Source: Paraescarpia echinospica (lineage: Eukaryota > Annelida > Polychaeta > Sabellida > Siboglinidae). Taken from it: DNA of 64,000 nt. The stretch spans positions 7,407,650 to 7,471,649 of the forward strand of contig CM034537.1 in the NCBI GenBank assembly GCA_020002185.1. The letters run 5' to 3'. Every line of letters begins with the position of its first letter. Position 1 is the first letter of the stretch. Of the stretch, positions 13,134 through 23,275 are shown piece by piece. A model generated the notes under the pieces. It was not told the origin of the DNA and ran no database searches. It worked only from the letters and a program-made list of their open reading frames with translations. A program made the translations under genes and the position numbers.

Positions 13134-14396
13134 TTACAGATGGTATTCTCCTGTTTCTCTGTATTTCTTCCACATGTGGTATTTCTTCCGTCTTGCCATA
13201 GTCATCCATTTGGGTTTGGTCTTTCGTCTCCTTGTTGACACGGGGATAAAACTTTTCATTGCAGAATTAACGACTCTTTTAAAGATGTCCCATTTTGTGT
13301 GTACGTTAGTATCCTGGAATGCCTGCTTCCAGTCATGATTCTCTAAACATTGTTTCATTCCATCATAGTTTGTCCTCTTGTAGTCGTAGTAAGTTTCTCT
13401 CCACTCTTTTATGTGTATAGACACTATAATATTACATATCACCATGTTGTGGTCACTGAAGGGTTCACTTACCCTAACTTGCTCAACCATATTTGGTTCA
13501 GAGGATAGTACTAGATCCAATATATTCTCACCTAGTAGCATCGCATACATGTTGGGTTAGAAACAGATCTTGGGTGAGTTCCATGAAACATATCCCCTCG
13601 GCTCCTGCCTGCATCCTACTCCAGTCAATGGTTCTGTGGTTGAAATCTCCAAATATTACAATGTTATTGCTCATTGCACATGCTGTGCGTAATAATGTAT
13701 GTAGAGCTAGTTCGCTGTCAAGATCAGCAGATGTGCTATGGTAGCATACTCCTACAAGTAGGGAGTCTGTTGTTGTTGTTAAGCGACACCATACTGATTC
13801 CGTGTTGTGTGTTTGTGTAAGCTCCTCACATTTGACATAGTTTATATTGTTTCTTACATATATAATGCAGCCTCCTCCTTTCTTTCCCTCTCTATCATTT
13901 CTGATCAAACTGTATCCCTCGAGGTTAAGCTCTGCGCCAGATACATCTTTGTGGGCCCACGTTTCGGTTACACATATCGGGTCTGCAATTCATCCAGCTT
14001 GTTTAAGAGGCTTCTGGCATTCACAGATATGGCTTTGAGTTTATTTACAGTAATATGGCCTGTGCTCCCTATTTCTTTTTTATTCCCTTCACCAATTTTA
14101 TGCAGGTTTTTGCTATAAGTGTTTATATACATACTAGTGCTGGTGCTATCCACTCCCATCTCCACTCCTACTTTTTTGCTGGTTTTGTGGACTGGCTGCC
14201 CCTCCTGGTGGGAGCCGTTCTTGATTGTCTGTTTCTTCTGGGAGGTGTTGATTGGCTGCCCTTTGTAGGTGCTGCTGTTGTTGTTTACATTAGTTTTCTG
14301 TTTTGTCGTTCCTAGTGTCTTTCCTCCTCGTCCTTTTAGGGCTTGATTTTTAAAATTTTCCTGGCCCATGGTGGTCCTCTCACTCTGTATATGCAT
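13134..14396 (-). pseudogene. CR1-like ORF2, APE endonuclease part
   Basis: Three overlapping frames on the minus strand carry the endonuclease in order: ISVNARSLLNKLDEL (about 14040-13985), GGGCIIYVRNN and VIFGDFNHRTIDW with the catalytic Asp (13908-13528), then SEPFSDHNMVIC with the conserved Asp-His (about 13480-13440). The enzyme nicks target DNA to prime reverse transcription. The frame breaks mean it is inactive. Confidence 0.75.
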
Positions 14397-14610
14397 TTCC
14401 CCAAGTCTCTACTCTCCTTCGCCCTTCCCTCCTCTGAATGCTGAGGCATTTATATTTTAGGTCAGCCTCCTTAAGGTTTGAAAGGTTTGGGAATAACTTC
14501 ATCTTTTTGTCTGTCTTTCATAATTACCTTAAGTGGTCTTGGTTTGTTGTTACTCTCTCCAGTTGTTTTTTTCCCTAACCTGATCACTTTCTCTACCTCT
14601 GTATGTACAT

Positions 14611-15265
14611 CTAGATTTTGGTGGCATACCTCATTGAATAGCCGTCAACTAACTCCATGTCTATCTTGATTCTTTGATCTTTTAGATTGGTTTCTGGTTC
14701 TGGTGCATTGAAGATGATGAAGTTTGCTTCTCTGGATTTTCTTTCAGCTATTTCTTTAACTGCGTCCTGTAACACTTCTTCATTAACTCTGTCGGTGGTA
14801 TGAGTATGGGTGGCATTCTCGGTTGGTTGATTTGCAATCAATTCCTTCCTTACAATATCTTTCACTTCTTGTTCGTCGCATTTGTCCTGTAGCTTTTTTT
14901 CTACAGTCTCTAGTCTTGCATTTATTGTTTCAAGGTACAGCTCACATCTTTCTTGGATTATTTTCTCATTTAGTATGTTTTTTTCTATTTTTGGTTTGCA
15001 TCCGATACAAAACCACATACATCCTGGTTTTCTCATGGCTTCATACTCTCCTGCTTTGAATTTTAAACATCTGATGCAGTAATGCTGTTCACAGTACTCA
15101 CACTCTAGTACTTTGTCTTTTCACTGAAGATTTTTCCACAATCCTCACATTTCCACGCCTCACCTGATTCTGAGTTTTTGCTACCCCTCCTGGCACCCTT
15201 ATTGTTATTCGTGAGCTTCGTGGCTACTGCTTGGGCATATCCTCCGCTACCTTGAATGTCACTCA
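14611..15265 (-). pseudogene. CR1-like ORF1: zinc finger plus coiled coil
   Basis: The minus-strand ATG at 15265 opens a frame whose Cys residues (WKCEDCGKIF, then after one frameshift near 15121 LECEYCEQHYCIRCL and FCIGCKPK) form a PHD-like zinc-binding pattern known from ORF1 of CR1-type LINEs. It continues from 15036 through a charged helical segment with heptad character (ARLETVEKKLQDKCDEQEV) to REANFIIFNAPEPE, which resembles the start of an RNA-binding fold in other ORF1 proteins. In active elements this protein binds the element RNA. Here the frame is broken. Confidence 0.6.
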
Positions 15266-15300
15266 TTTTGTATTAAGTTTCTGATTGTTATAGTCTTGGT

Positions 15301-17145
15301 CTAATGTTTATTAATCCAATCTATATATGCAATACTTTAAATTTAACCCCATGGTAATAAACTCTAACTTCTTAACAGTACAATTCGAGCTTGTTCCCAG
15401 TTAGATCTACCTATCACAAGAACTCAAAAGGTATTCTTACCGTGCTGTTTGTACAGTGCGTACATGCTGAGGGTTCCAAGGCGTTTGTGCAGTCGTTGGG
15501 GAAGAAGACTTAATGTAACTGCTCCTACCCAGGGCTACTCTGGGTATCATGTATCATAGACGCCTTGGTGAAATGAGCCTGTTAGTAGTAATATATTATA
15601 CAGAAGTGGGTAGTGCAGATCTAAGTACTTAAGTAAGACTTAGAGTATTTGTTTATGTTTTCTGCCGGATATGAGAGGGTCTAGAAATTGGCAGGAAAAT
15701 ACTAGTTGCTGCTTTACAATTTAAAGGTGCGATTTACTCTGATCAACTAGTAATTTAAACATAACAACATGTGGAGGTCAATTAGTATGCAATGCGTTGC
15801 TGCTGGGGGTGAAATACTCTTTCTTAGCTGGACAAAAACCATGAAAAATGACTACATTATACGGAGCCTCTGACATAAACAAACCGCTGCCGAATCGCCA
15901 CAACTGGAAGTCGGTTAAGAATAATATTAAAGGTACTAATTCGATTGTTTTGCTCCTCGCGTTTCTTAGTAATTTCACAAAAACAGAGGCATCAAGTACT
16001 CCCCAATGATATCTTATCCTAGTTCGTTTGTGCATACGTGTTAGTTAGTTTTTTTTATTAATAGTAAAACTGCGAACTCTTTTTCGTTTTTAGTAAAAAC
16101 CAGATCCGGTTTTTACTTCGATTTTTCCTGAATATTGACATTGAACTTTGCATGGAATCACGTTCTTGTCTTCTCGTGATCGCAAATTATGGACGATATT
16201 GACCTTTGACCCCAACCTTTAGCGCTGTTGATGTTATGGAATTCCGAGTTTAGACAATGAATGGACGTCCGCGAACATATATGCCACCGACACGAGCTAA
16301 ATTAGACAGACAAAGACAGTACCCACGCATAAAGGTGTATTTCTGTTGGGAACAACTATGGAACGAAACAAAGTAAACAGAAGGAGTTGGCGACATTGCC
16401 AGCCGTGGGCCGTTGCCGTGCCGTGGGGTCAGTCACAGTGTCAACAGATGAGATGCAGCGTTCGCAAAGGTTCTTCCAGACAGGTTAGTAATCTCGAATT
16501 ATTCAGCTATAATCACGTATATTTAGCCATATGAGTATACATATTAAAGTTGCTTGTACTAAATTTATTTGATTGTTTACGTTTTAGTCATAACCATCGT
16601 CCAATGGCAATGGCGGCCTGGCTTGACCCTGTTTTAGTGTTTACTATATATATATCAGCTAACAGTACGACACTATGGCATATACCTATGTCAATGATAG
16701 TGACTATATTATGTCTATGTCGTACTTATGGTAGAAAGCTAGTAGCTTAAGTAGGCTTGGGATAATAGTAATGGTGTAAATGCATTAAAAATTATCCGTA
16801 ACAATTATAATTATTAAACCAATAGTAATAGTTTGAACAAAAACAATGTGTACATAATTTACTAATAACAGTAATGTAATAGTAATTTAACTAATCTATT
16901 ACTTTTATATTAAAAATTACTATTATTGGACATTTCAAAATTAAATTTGAATTCAATTGTAATTGTATGTAGTCTTGGTATTTAATTATTTACAAGGAAA
17001 AGAATACTCCAGTAGTTTCACCAGGTTTTTTGATTGCCCCTTCTGTGAGTTTTTGTTATGTTCAGAAAACCAGCGCCCCTCAATACCTTGAAAATTAATG
17101 CCCATAGCATGTATATATATAGATAGCTTTTGACCGTTGGCATTG
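15301..17145. other. Intergenic, no recognisable gene
   Basis: Two moderately CpG-rich stretches (about 15800-16040 and 16140-16480) hold short open frames without recognised homology. One 46-codon frame (16346-16483) ends at a plausible splice donor, CAG then GTTAGT (16481-16489), and could be a first exon. Positions 16755-16930 are rich in TAGTAAT-type motifs on both strands, reminiscent of hAT-like MITEs. At about 17050-17120 a short repeat (TTATGTTCAGAAAACCAG) recurs near 33090. Confidence 0.4.
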
Positions 17146-17150
17146 GTTGC

Positions 17151-17337
17151 TGTTATAGGACTACATTTATTACCGTGATAGTAATACACGTAGTAATACA
17201 TGTACCAAGATAGTGACAAGGTCACGCGCTCTGGTAGCGTCATGAACTAAGCCGACATACGTGCAGTTCTAGTACTCATTAAATATACACTATATAAGCA
17301 TCATCATGGAGCCTGTTGTCATTACGAACGCATTTCA
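17151..17337 (+). repeat. Left LTR
   Basis: It begins TGTTAT and ends CATTTCA. It carries a TATATAAG box at about 17291. Apart from a 14-bp insertion near its start (about 17157-17170) it matches the right LTR closely, with a handful of substitutions, which indicates a fairly recent insertion. Confidence 0.9.
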
Positions 17338-17355
17338 TGGTGGCAGCGGTGACCA
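17338..17355 (+). other. Putative primer-binding site
   Basis: TGGTGGCAGCGGTGACCA starts immediately after the left LTR. The leading TGG pairs with the CCA end of a tRNA, as in Gypsy elements. I cannot assign the tRNA by eye. Confidence 0.55.
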
Positions 17356-17951
17356 GGACCATGGAGAAAGGTGTTTCATGGTCCTGGAAGTGACACTTGA
17401 TGGGGAAAAGAGATTGTAGACGACTCGTCTGATCGCCCGCAAGTACGTGACAACGGGAAGATGAGCAATGCACACTGCCTGTCTGTGGGAACACTGTGAG
17501 TGTCGTCGTTACTGACTTTTGCTACAAGCTAATGTGAAACGGACACTGCTTCGGCTAGGTCCAAGAACTCTGCTTTGGCTAGGTTCTAGCATTAGCTGAA
17601 CTCTGCTTCAGCTAGGTTCAAGTATTAGTTAAACTCTGCTTTGGCTAAATTAACAGTGATATCGGATATCGCACACCCCGACATGCAGTGACGCAGATGA
17701 CCCTCCAAACGGGTGGAGTACGTGTGGCCTGACAAGGTCGATCGCCCCGCGTCATCGGAAACCCCACGGGAGCAGCCGGACAAGATTGATGACAGTACGT
17801 ATGCATATGGCGTCGCTTAGTTCAACCAGCAGACGACCCGGAATGTAAACATTGCCAGGGTTGCAGATGTAGTCGAAATCAGCTGACTATAACAACTAAG
17901 CCCCGTTTTACAGAGTGACGAATGTAGAAGTATAAATAAACCTAGACACTT

Positions 17952-18570
17952 GTGCGTTGTTCTGCGAGATGTAAAGATGGCAGAAGCTTTGCCCAATCCA
18001 TCCATGGACTGGAGCCACCCGGACAAGCATACAAAGAGTTTAAACAAATCGCAGAGATGTGGTTTAAGGTAAAGGGGACGACACCAGCAATGCAACACAG
18101 TTACATCATTCTATGGTCGGGACGCGAAGGTCTTCGTATGTTCAACACATAGGAACTGACGGAAGAACAGCTAAATGATCCCCAAAACATATGGGATAAG
18201 TTTTTTACACAAATCGAATCACCTGAAAATTTCAGGATTCACCGACTTGAATTCCAGCGATACCAACAGCAAGAGCAAGAGTCCGTCGATGACTTTTACA
18301 TGCGATGTAAGTGTAAAGCAATGAAATGTCGTTTCAAAGACACCGTGGCATTGGAAGAACGGATAATTGAAGTGCTGATGTCTGGCGTGAAATATCCTGA
18401 CGTGCAAAAGAAATTGCTGGGGAAGGATGAAAAGTTGACAATACTGGACGCTCTCGGTATATGTCGTACGCACAAAGCGAGTGCTACGCACATGGCGCAG
18501 TGTAACAGAATCGGGCAGCATTACAACGTTGACTCAATGCATAAACATGACCAATGTGGGAGATGTGGAA
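17952..18570 (+). pseudogene. Gypsy gag, broken
   Basis: One frame from about 17952 carries a capsid-like segment (YKEFKQIAEMWF), a TAG stop at 18150-18152, then continues with helical capsid-like sequence (FRIHRLEFQRYQQQEQESVDDFYMR is its hallmark stretch) up to a first Cys-rich segment CGRCGTYH near 18555. In active elements Gag forms the particle around the RNA. The stop and the frame change just before the zinc knuckle show that this copy is defective or would need recoding. Confidence 0.7.
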
Positions 18571-19687
18571 CGTACCACCTCGCCAACCACAGGATCGATG
18601 TCCCGCATACAAGACAAAGTGTTTGGCCTGTGGAAAGACGGGACATTGGAAGAGCATGTGTCGAACAAAAGGTTTCCGCAGAAAACTGGACGAAAAACGT
18701 CAATACGGACATCGGCCCAAATCTCGCAGCGGAGCAGGCCGATTACGAGGTAACGAGTCCTATAGGCAGAATAGCAGGTCCAGGCCAGGTAGCCGGGTTA
18801 GTGACGTCCACACAGTGGAGCACAACGCAGATTTGCCTTGCCAGTTTGAGAGTATGGGCCACAATGAAGTGTTCGTTAAGTTGGACATTAAACTGGGAAA
18901 TCGACCTGGCATTCACACGCTGAAGTCGAAGATAGATACAGGCGCACAGGGAAACATACTACCAATCCGGATATTTAGAAGAACGTTTCCCGAAGCACTG
19001 GACAGTGAGGGGTACCCGAAACCAGGGACTACTGTACCAAGACAAACAATACTGACAGCATACAACGGTACAAGAATACCACAGTATGGTAGCGTGACTC
19101 TTCCGTACAAAGACAGCAGCTGGATCGAAGCTGAATTCTTTGTGGCCGAATCGGAAGGACCGGCAATACTTGGATTGCCCAACTCACGTGCGATACACAT
19201 CGTCACGATAAACTGTGCAATCAACGCGACTAAATTGGTTAGCAGTAACACACGCGGTAGCAATTACGCACATCAGATCCGCAGCGAGACAAGAGAGAAC
19301 GTCATACCGATCAACAGTAAAGAAGAACTGCAAGTGATGTATCCAGACCGATTCAAAGGAATTGGAAAGTTTCCTGGCACGTTTCACATAACGCTAAAGG
19401 AGGATGCACAGCCGGTAGTACAGCCGCCGCGGAAATACCCCATCCAACTGAAAGACGAGATTCGAGAAGAGTTGGATAGAATGAAAGCTATGGAAGTGAT
19501 AAAGAAAGTGACAGAACTGACCGATTACGTGTCATCGTTAGCTTTCAGCAGGAAAAGTACCGGAAAACTCAGAATATGTCTGGACCCTAAGGATCTCAAC
19601 AGAGCGATCAAGCGGACATATCACAAGACGCCAAACTCGAGGAAATCACCCACCGGTTTAATGGCGCAAGAGTGTTCAGTAAACTAG
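18554..19687 (+). pseudogene. Gypsy pol part 1: zinc knuckle, protease, start of RT
   Basis: 377 codons. Residues about 23-36 form a CCHC knuckle (CLACGKTGHWKSMC), the end of gag. Residues about 126-134 hold the aspartic protease motif KIDTGAQGN. From about residue 290 an RT start is seen (PPRKYPIQLKDEI, then GKLRICLDPKDLNRA). The frame ends in RT soon after the TYHKTP block, and RT continues in the next frame. In a working element this polyprotein is cut by its own protease. Confidence 0.85.
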
Positions 19688-20433
19688 ATGCCCGACATGA
19701 GTATTGGAGCATCGTGCTGGATGAGGAATCGAGTTACCTGACCACATTCAACTCGCCGTATGGGAGGTACTGTTATAGACGACTGCCAGTCAGGATCAAG
19801 GTGTATCGACCGGGGTGTGAGATGATGCTTGCTGACGCGTTGTCTAGGCTGAACCCAAAGCTAGGTCTACAGATCGACCTAGACACAACGATACACTTCT
19901 CTACAGCCAGACTCACACAGATGCAAGCCATGACAATCCAAGACGAGGAACTGCACTCCTTGAAGGACGTCATTGTGAACGGTTGGCCTGCCAGTCCCAA
20001 ACTGGTGAAGAAGGCAATCCGCCAGTACTGGTCATGTAAAGACGAACTTTCAGTAGACAATGGTATGATACTAAAAGGTGACAAGATCGTCATACCTGAA
20101 GTCATGAGAAAGGTGTTAAAGAAGATACTCGCGGCACACCAGGGCGTCAGCAAATGTCAGCTAAGGGCTAAGACATGTGTCTACTGGCCAGGCATCAACA
20201 AAGAAATCGAACAACTGGTGAGTAAATGTGCTGTATGCCAAGAGCACCAGAGAAGCCAACCACCCGAACCACTCATGTCGCATGACATACTGCACAAACC
20301 TTGGCAAACAGTCGGCACGGATTTATTCCACATGGATGGAGCCGAGTATCTGATAATCGCAGATTATTACTCCAAGCATCCGTTTGTCCTAAGAGTCAGC
20401 AGTGGGGGGTCTTACGAAGCAGCTGTTCAGTGA
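19672..20433 (+). pseudogene. Gypsy pol part 2: RT fragment joined to integrase
   Basis: The frame opens with RT motif A (FSKLDARHEYWSI) and the block FNSPYGRYCYRRLP, then jumps directly to MLADALSRLN, which normally lies after RNase H. So the catalytic YxDD motif and the whole RNase H domain are missing. The integrase then follows: a His-His-Cys-Cys zinc domain (AAHQG, CAVCQEHQ) and the first core Asp in VGTDLFHMDG. The core continues in the next frame. Confidence 0.85.
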
Positions 20434-21223
20434 ACAAGGCATCCCGTCATTGGTGATCAGTGACAATGGACGTCAATTTGACAGCCAGGAATATTGCAGA
20501 TTCGCAGCTGAGTGGGAATTTGATCATGTCACGTCAAGTCCGAGATACCCACAGAGCAATGGATTCATTGAACGCACAATTCAGACGGTCAAGACGACGA
20601 TGAAGAAAGCAAGACGTGCTGGCATGGACCAGGATCTTGCATTGCTATGTCTACGAACAACCCCGATGGACAATGTTATTCCATCTCCTGCAGAGTTGCT
20701 TAATGGACGTAAACTACAGAACAATCTCCCTGCGAAAATAAGCAACAACTCGCCTAGGCGAGATGAGATCGGTCAAAGGATGAGGGAGCGCAAACACCTG
20801 CAAGAGAAATACCACGACAAACGCGGTGTGAGAGAGCTAACACTGCTAGAAATAGGACAGTGTGTCGCCGTCCAAGATCAAGTAACTGGCAGGTGGGCAC
20901 CAGCAGGTGTCTCAGAAAAATGCCCGGAGCCCAGATCGTATGTCATCGAGACGCCGAATGGCCACACTCTGAGACGCAACAGACGCCACCTACACGAGTT
21001 GGAGCCTGCAGGTAGAAGAGTGCGGTTTGACGAGGGGGACACAGCACCGAGCGACGCCCGCCGTGACGAATCCAGCGAACAGCCTGTGTTATCAGCCCCG
21101 CGACCTGATGTGACCCGGCACCACAAGCGTCTACAAAGTGACATTAGAGCAGAACTATATGGCCCATATCACACACAAAGTGGTCGTGCTGTGAAGAAGC
21201 CGATGAGACTGATCGAAAGTTAA
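20402..21223 (+). pseudogene. Gypsy integrase core, second half, and tail
   Basis: Contains the second core Asp (VISDNGRQFDS) and the Glu (YPQSNGFIERTIQ) of the DDE integrase. LLNGRKLQNNLP follows, then a basic GPY/F-like tail region that ends about 460 bases before the right LTR. The overlap with the previous frame near 20402-20433 marks a frameshift inside the integrase core. Confidence 0.85.
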
Positions 21224-21681
21224 ACAGTCATGTCAGGAACACTATATAAATAGCATGTGGACTGTACTGTGTAGACTATAGTAATTATGTTATTAGATCA
21301 CACGTTATGTAACGTGAAACTATTACGGACACTAACGAGAGTCATGCAATTATACAGTATGTAAAATATTATTCGTATATAAGATATATATATCATATAT
21401 ATGTATTCATGTAGCTAACATTACAACACAAGGTCATGAGGACTATTTCAAACAACACCGAGAAGTTATAATCTACGTAGTTATTACATTTTTAAGACAA
21501 ACTAATGATGTTCAGTATGCATTAGTATTACTATTGTTGGTAGGCCTGGCTTCAAGGTAAAGCAATTATTAACTGAAACTTGAAGACTGATTTCTAAGTG
21601 CAAGCTTATCATTATATAACTTGAGTAGACTTACTAGTTTGTTAGTTAAATAGATACTTTATGCTCTTAAAGGAGAGGGGA

Positions 21682-21854
21682 TGTTATTAGCGTGATAGTA
21701 ATGCGCATAGTAATACATGTACCAAGATAGTGACAATGTCACGCGCTCTGGTAGCGTCATGAACTAAGCCGACATACATGCAGTTCTAGTACTCATTAAA
21801 TATACACTATATAAGTATCATCATGGAGTCTGTTGTCATTACGAACGCATTTCA
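21682..21854 (+). repeat. Right LTR
   Basis: 173 bp, starting TGTTATTAGCG directly after the polypurine tract and ending CATTTCA. It is followed by GTTGC, the same five bases that precede the left LTR. Confidence 0.9.
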
Positions 21855-21859
21855 GTTGC

Positions 21860-22100
21860 ATTTGGCAGGTGGTCATTCATTGCATTGCAACTTTTGCAAG
21901 TACATTAAAATTATTATTGTTAGAAACAATCAGTGCTGACTATTAATACATGTACCATATTTTCAGAACTCGAGGTGTGTCAACACCACATGCAGATGAA
22001 TGCGTCAAAGCTCTTCACCTTCAAGTAAACGAGTGTTGTCAAATGTGGTTACTCAATCAGAAACTGGTTATCAGAATTATAAATACAAGCAATAAACAAG
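21860..22100. other. Intergenic, no recognisable gene
   Basis: A short open frame (21950-22180) runs into the next MITE and has no recognised homology. Confidence 0.4.
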
Positions 22101-22105
22101 TATGT

Positions 22106-22307
22106 CATAGGCGGATCCAGGCTGGCCTGGGGGCACGTGCCCCCCTAGGCCTTAGAAATTTGTCTGCAGGTCTTTTATAATGGGCCCACGCGACTATGTC
22201 CTCCCAGACCGTTTGAAATGTGCCCCAGTTTAGGTGATAATAATAAGCCGAAGTTATGGCATCTTCCAATATCACCACTCCAGACTCGATTTCTGGATCT
22301 ACCCCTG
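22106..22307. mobile_element. hAT-like MITE, 202 bp
   Basis: The left end CATAGGCGGATCCAG and the complement of the right end, CAGGGGTAGATCCAG, are imperfect inverted repeats of the widely seen hAT type CAGGGGCGGATCCAG. The element is flanked by TATGT on both sides (22101-22105 and 22308-22312), a likely remnant of an 8-bp duplication. It has no coding capacity. Confidence 0.7.
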
Positions 22308-23085
22308 TATGTGATAGTTTTGTTTGTCTGCATGAGGATTTGTAGTAATATGTGCCCTCGTTAAATATTCTTGTTAGAAATACATGTGAATTAAAGTAAA
22401 GGCAACGTAAAGTAGAGACATTTTATTGAAACTATTTGATGAGATTGACTACAAAATAATGAAAAGCACAATACAACTACAGGTACAATCACTGCACTTG
22501 ATGTGTATAATGTAATAATTTTTAATATCACATACACATCGCATGCACATAAAATGCAAAACAATAGAAACAAAAATTAGGAAGAGGTTGAAAAAATGTT
22601 AGGTACACTGTACATATAAAAAACAGATACTTTTATCAAGATTCTTTGTTACAAAAAACAACACTACTAGTAGTACACATGGTGTCAAACGCTAGTTGTA
22701 GTTTATACATGCCTTGTGTACAAAATTAGTGTGACTAAACAATTATATTCATTTAACAAATTTTTTTAATATCGCATGCCCATAAAATGTAAACCAATGA
22801 AAAAAAATTACTTAGGAAGATGTTTAGTTGAACAAATGTAATATGTACATATCAAATAAAAATAACTACATTATGAATAATATTTGTTTTTTTAACAAAG
22901 AATCACAATTTATTATTCTTTGTTAAAAACATCAATATGATATAAAATTTGAAAATTTTGTAGTTTATGCAATGCTCGGTATGTTAACAACTTGCAAATA
23001 ATTGTGACTAGACTAGTCAGGGACATCGCCATATGACTGATAATTACATGTACAATCACTACATGCTACGTTGCTCAGATTTACT
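22308..23085. other. AT-rich intergenic sequence with a local duplication
   Basis: Blocks around ATATCACATACACATCGCATGC (about 22525) and ATATCGCATGCCCATAAAATG (about 22770) are diverged direct copies. No gene is seen. Confidence 0.5.
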
Positions 23086-23275
23086 CAACTGTATGAAGAG
23101 TACTGGCTACAGACAGCGGTGGATATTTTTGTACGAATAGTCTTCGCATATTAAATTCAATGTGGCTGAATGCTTCCCACATGAGTTGAGATGGTGTTCG
23201 ATTTAACAGGTCTGCCAGGGAGTAAAGCGTAAAGCACATTGAGCAATCCTGAGGACTGGATTCTACATCATATCA
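23086..23275 (+). repeat. SINE fragment (body and tail, no tRNA head)
   Basis: Shares the body GGCTGAATGCTTCCCA, GGTCTGCCAGGGAGTAAAG and the tail GAGCAATCCTGAGGACTGGA with the copies at 34690-35020, 58846-58950 and 61196-61468. It lacks the tRNA-like head, so it is 5'-truncated. Confidence 0.75.

Larger units (their letters stand above)
11228..15300 (-). mobile_element. CR1-like LINE, nearly full length, decayed
   Basis: A minus-strand non-LTR retrotransposon. From its 5' end at about 15300 it has an ORF1 with zinc-finger and coiled-coil regions, then ORF2 with an APE-type endonuclease and a reverse transcriptase. It ends with a short 3' UTR at about 11228, where ATTCAAGGTAAATTCAA resembles the short 3' repeats of CR1-type elements. 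At least four frame breaks are visible, so it is not active. The RT frame alone is intact over 573 codons, so the insertion is not very old. No target duplication was found. Confidence 0.85.
17151..21854 (+). mobile_element. Gypsy-type (Metaviridae) LTR retrotransposon, defective
   Basis: A 4.7-kb plus-strand element with a 187-bp left LTR and a 173-bp right LTR, flanked by the 5-bp duplication GTTGC (17146-17150 and 21855-21859). It has a primer-binding-site-like TGG at 17338 and a polypurine tract AAAGGAGAGGGGA at 21669-21681, just before the right LTR. The internal region carries gag with a zinc knuckle, protease, the start of RT, and integrase. A stop lies in gag, frames change near 18554 and 20402, and the region from mid-RT to the end of RNase H is deleted. 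The order protease, RT, integrase places it in the Gypsy group. It cannot move without help in trans. Confidence 0.92.

Noticed and set aside
16346..16534. First exon of a gene ending at a CAG/GTTAGT donor
   Set aside because: The frame is short and unrecognised, no downstream exon could be matched, and the region lies next to repeats. Mentioned only within the intergenic entry.
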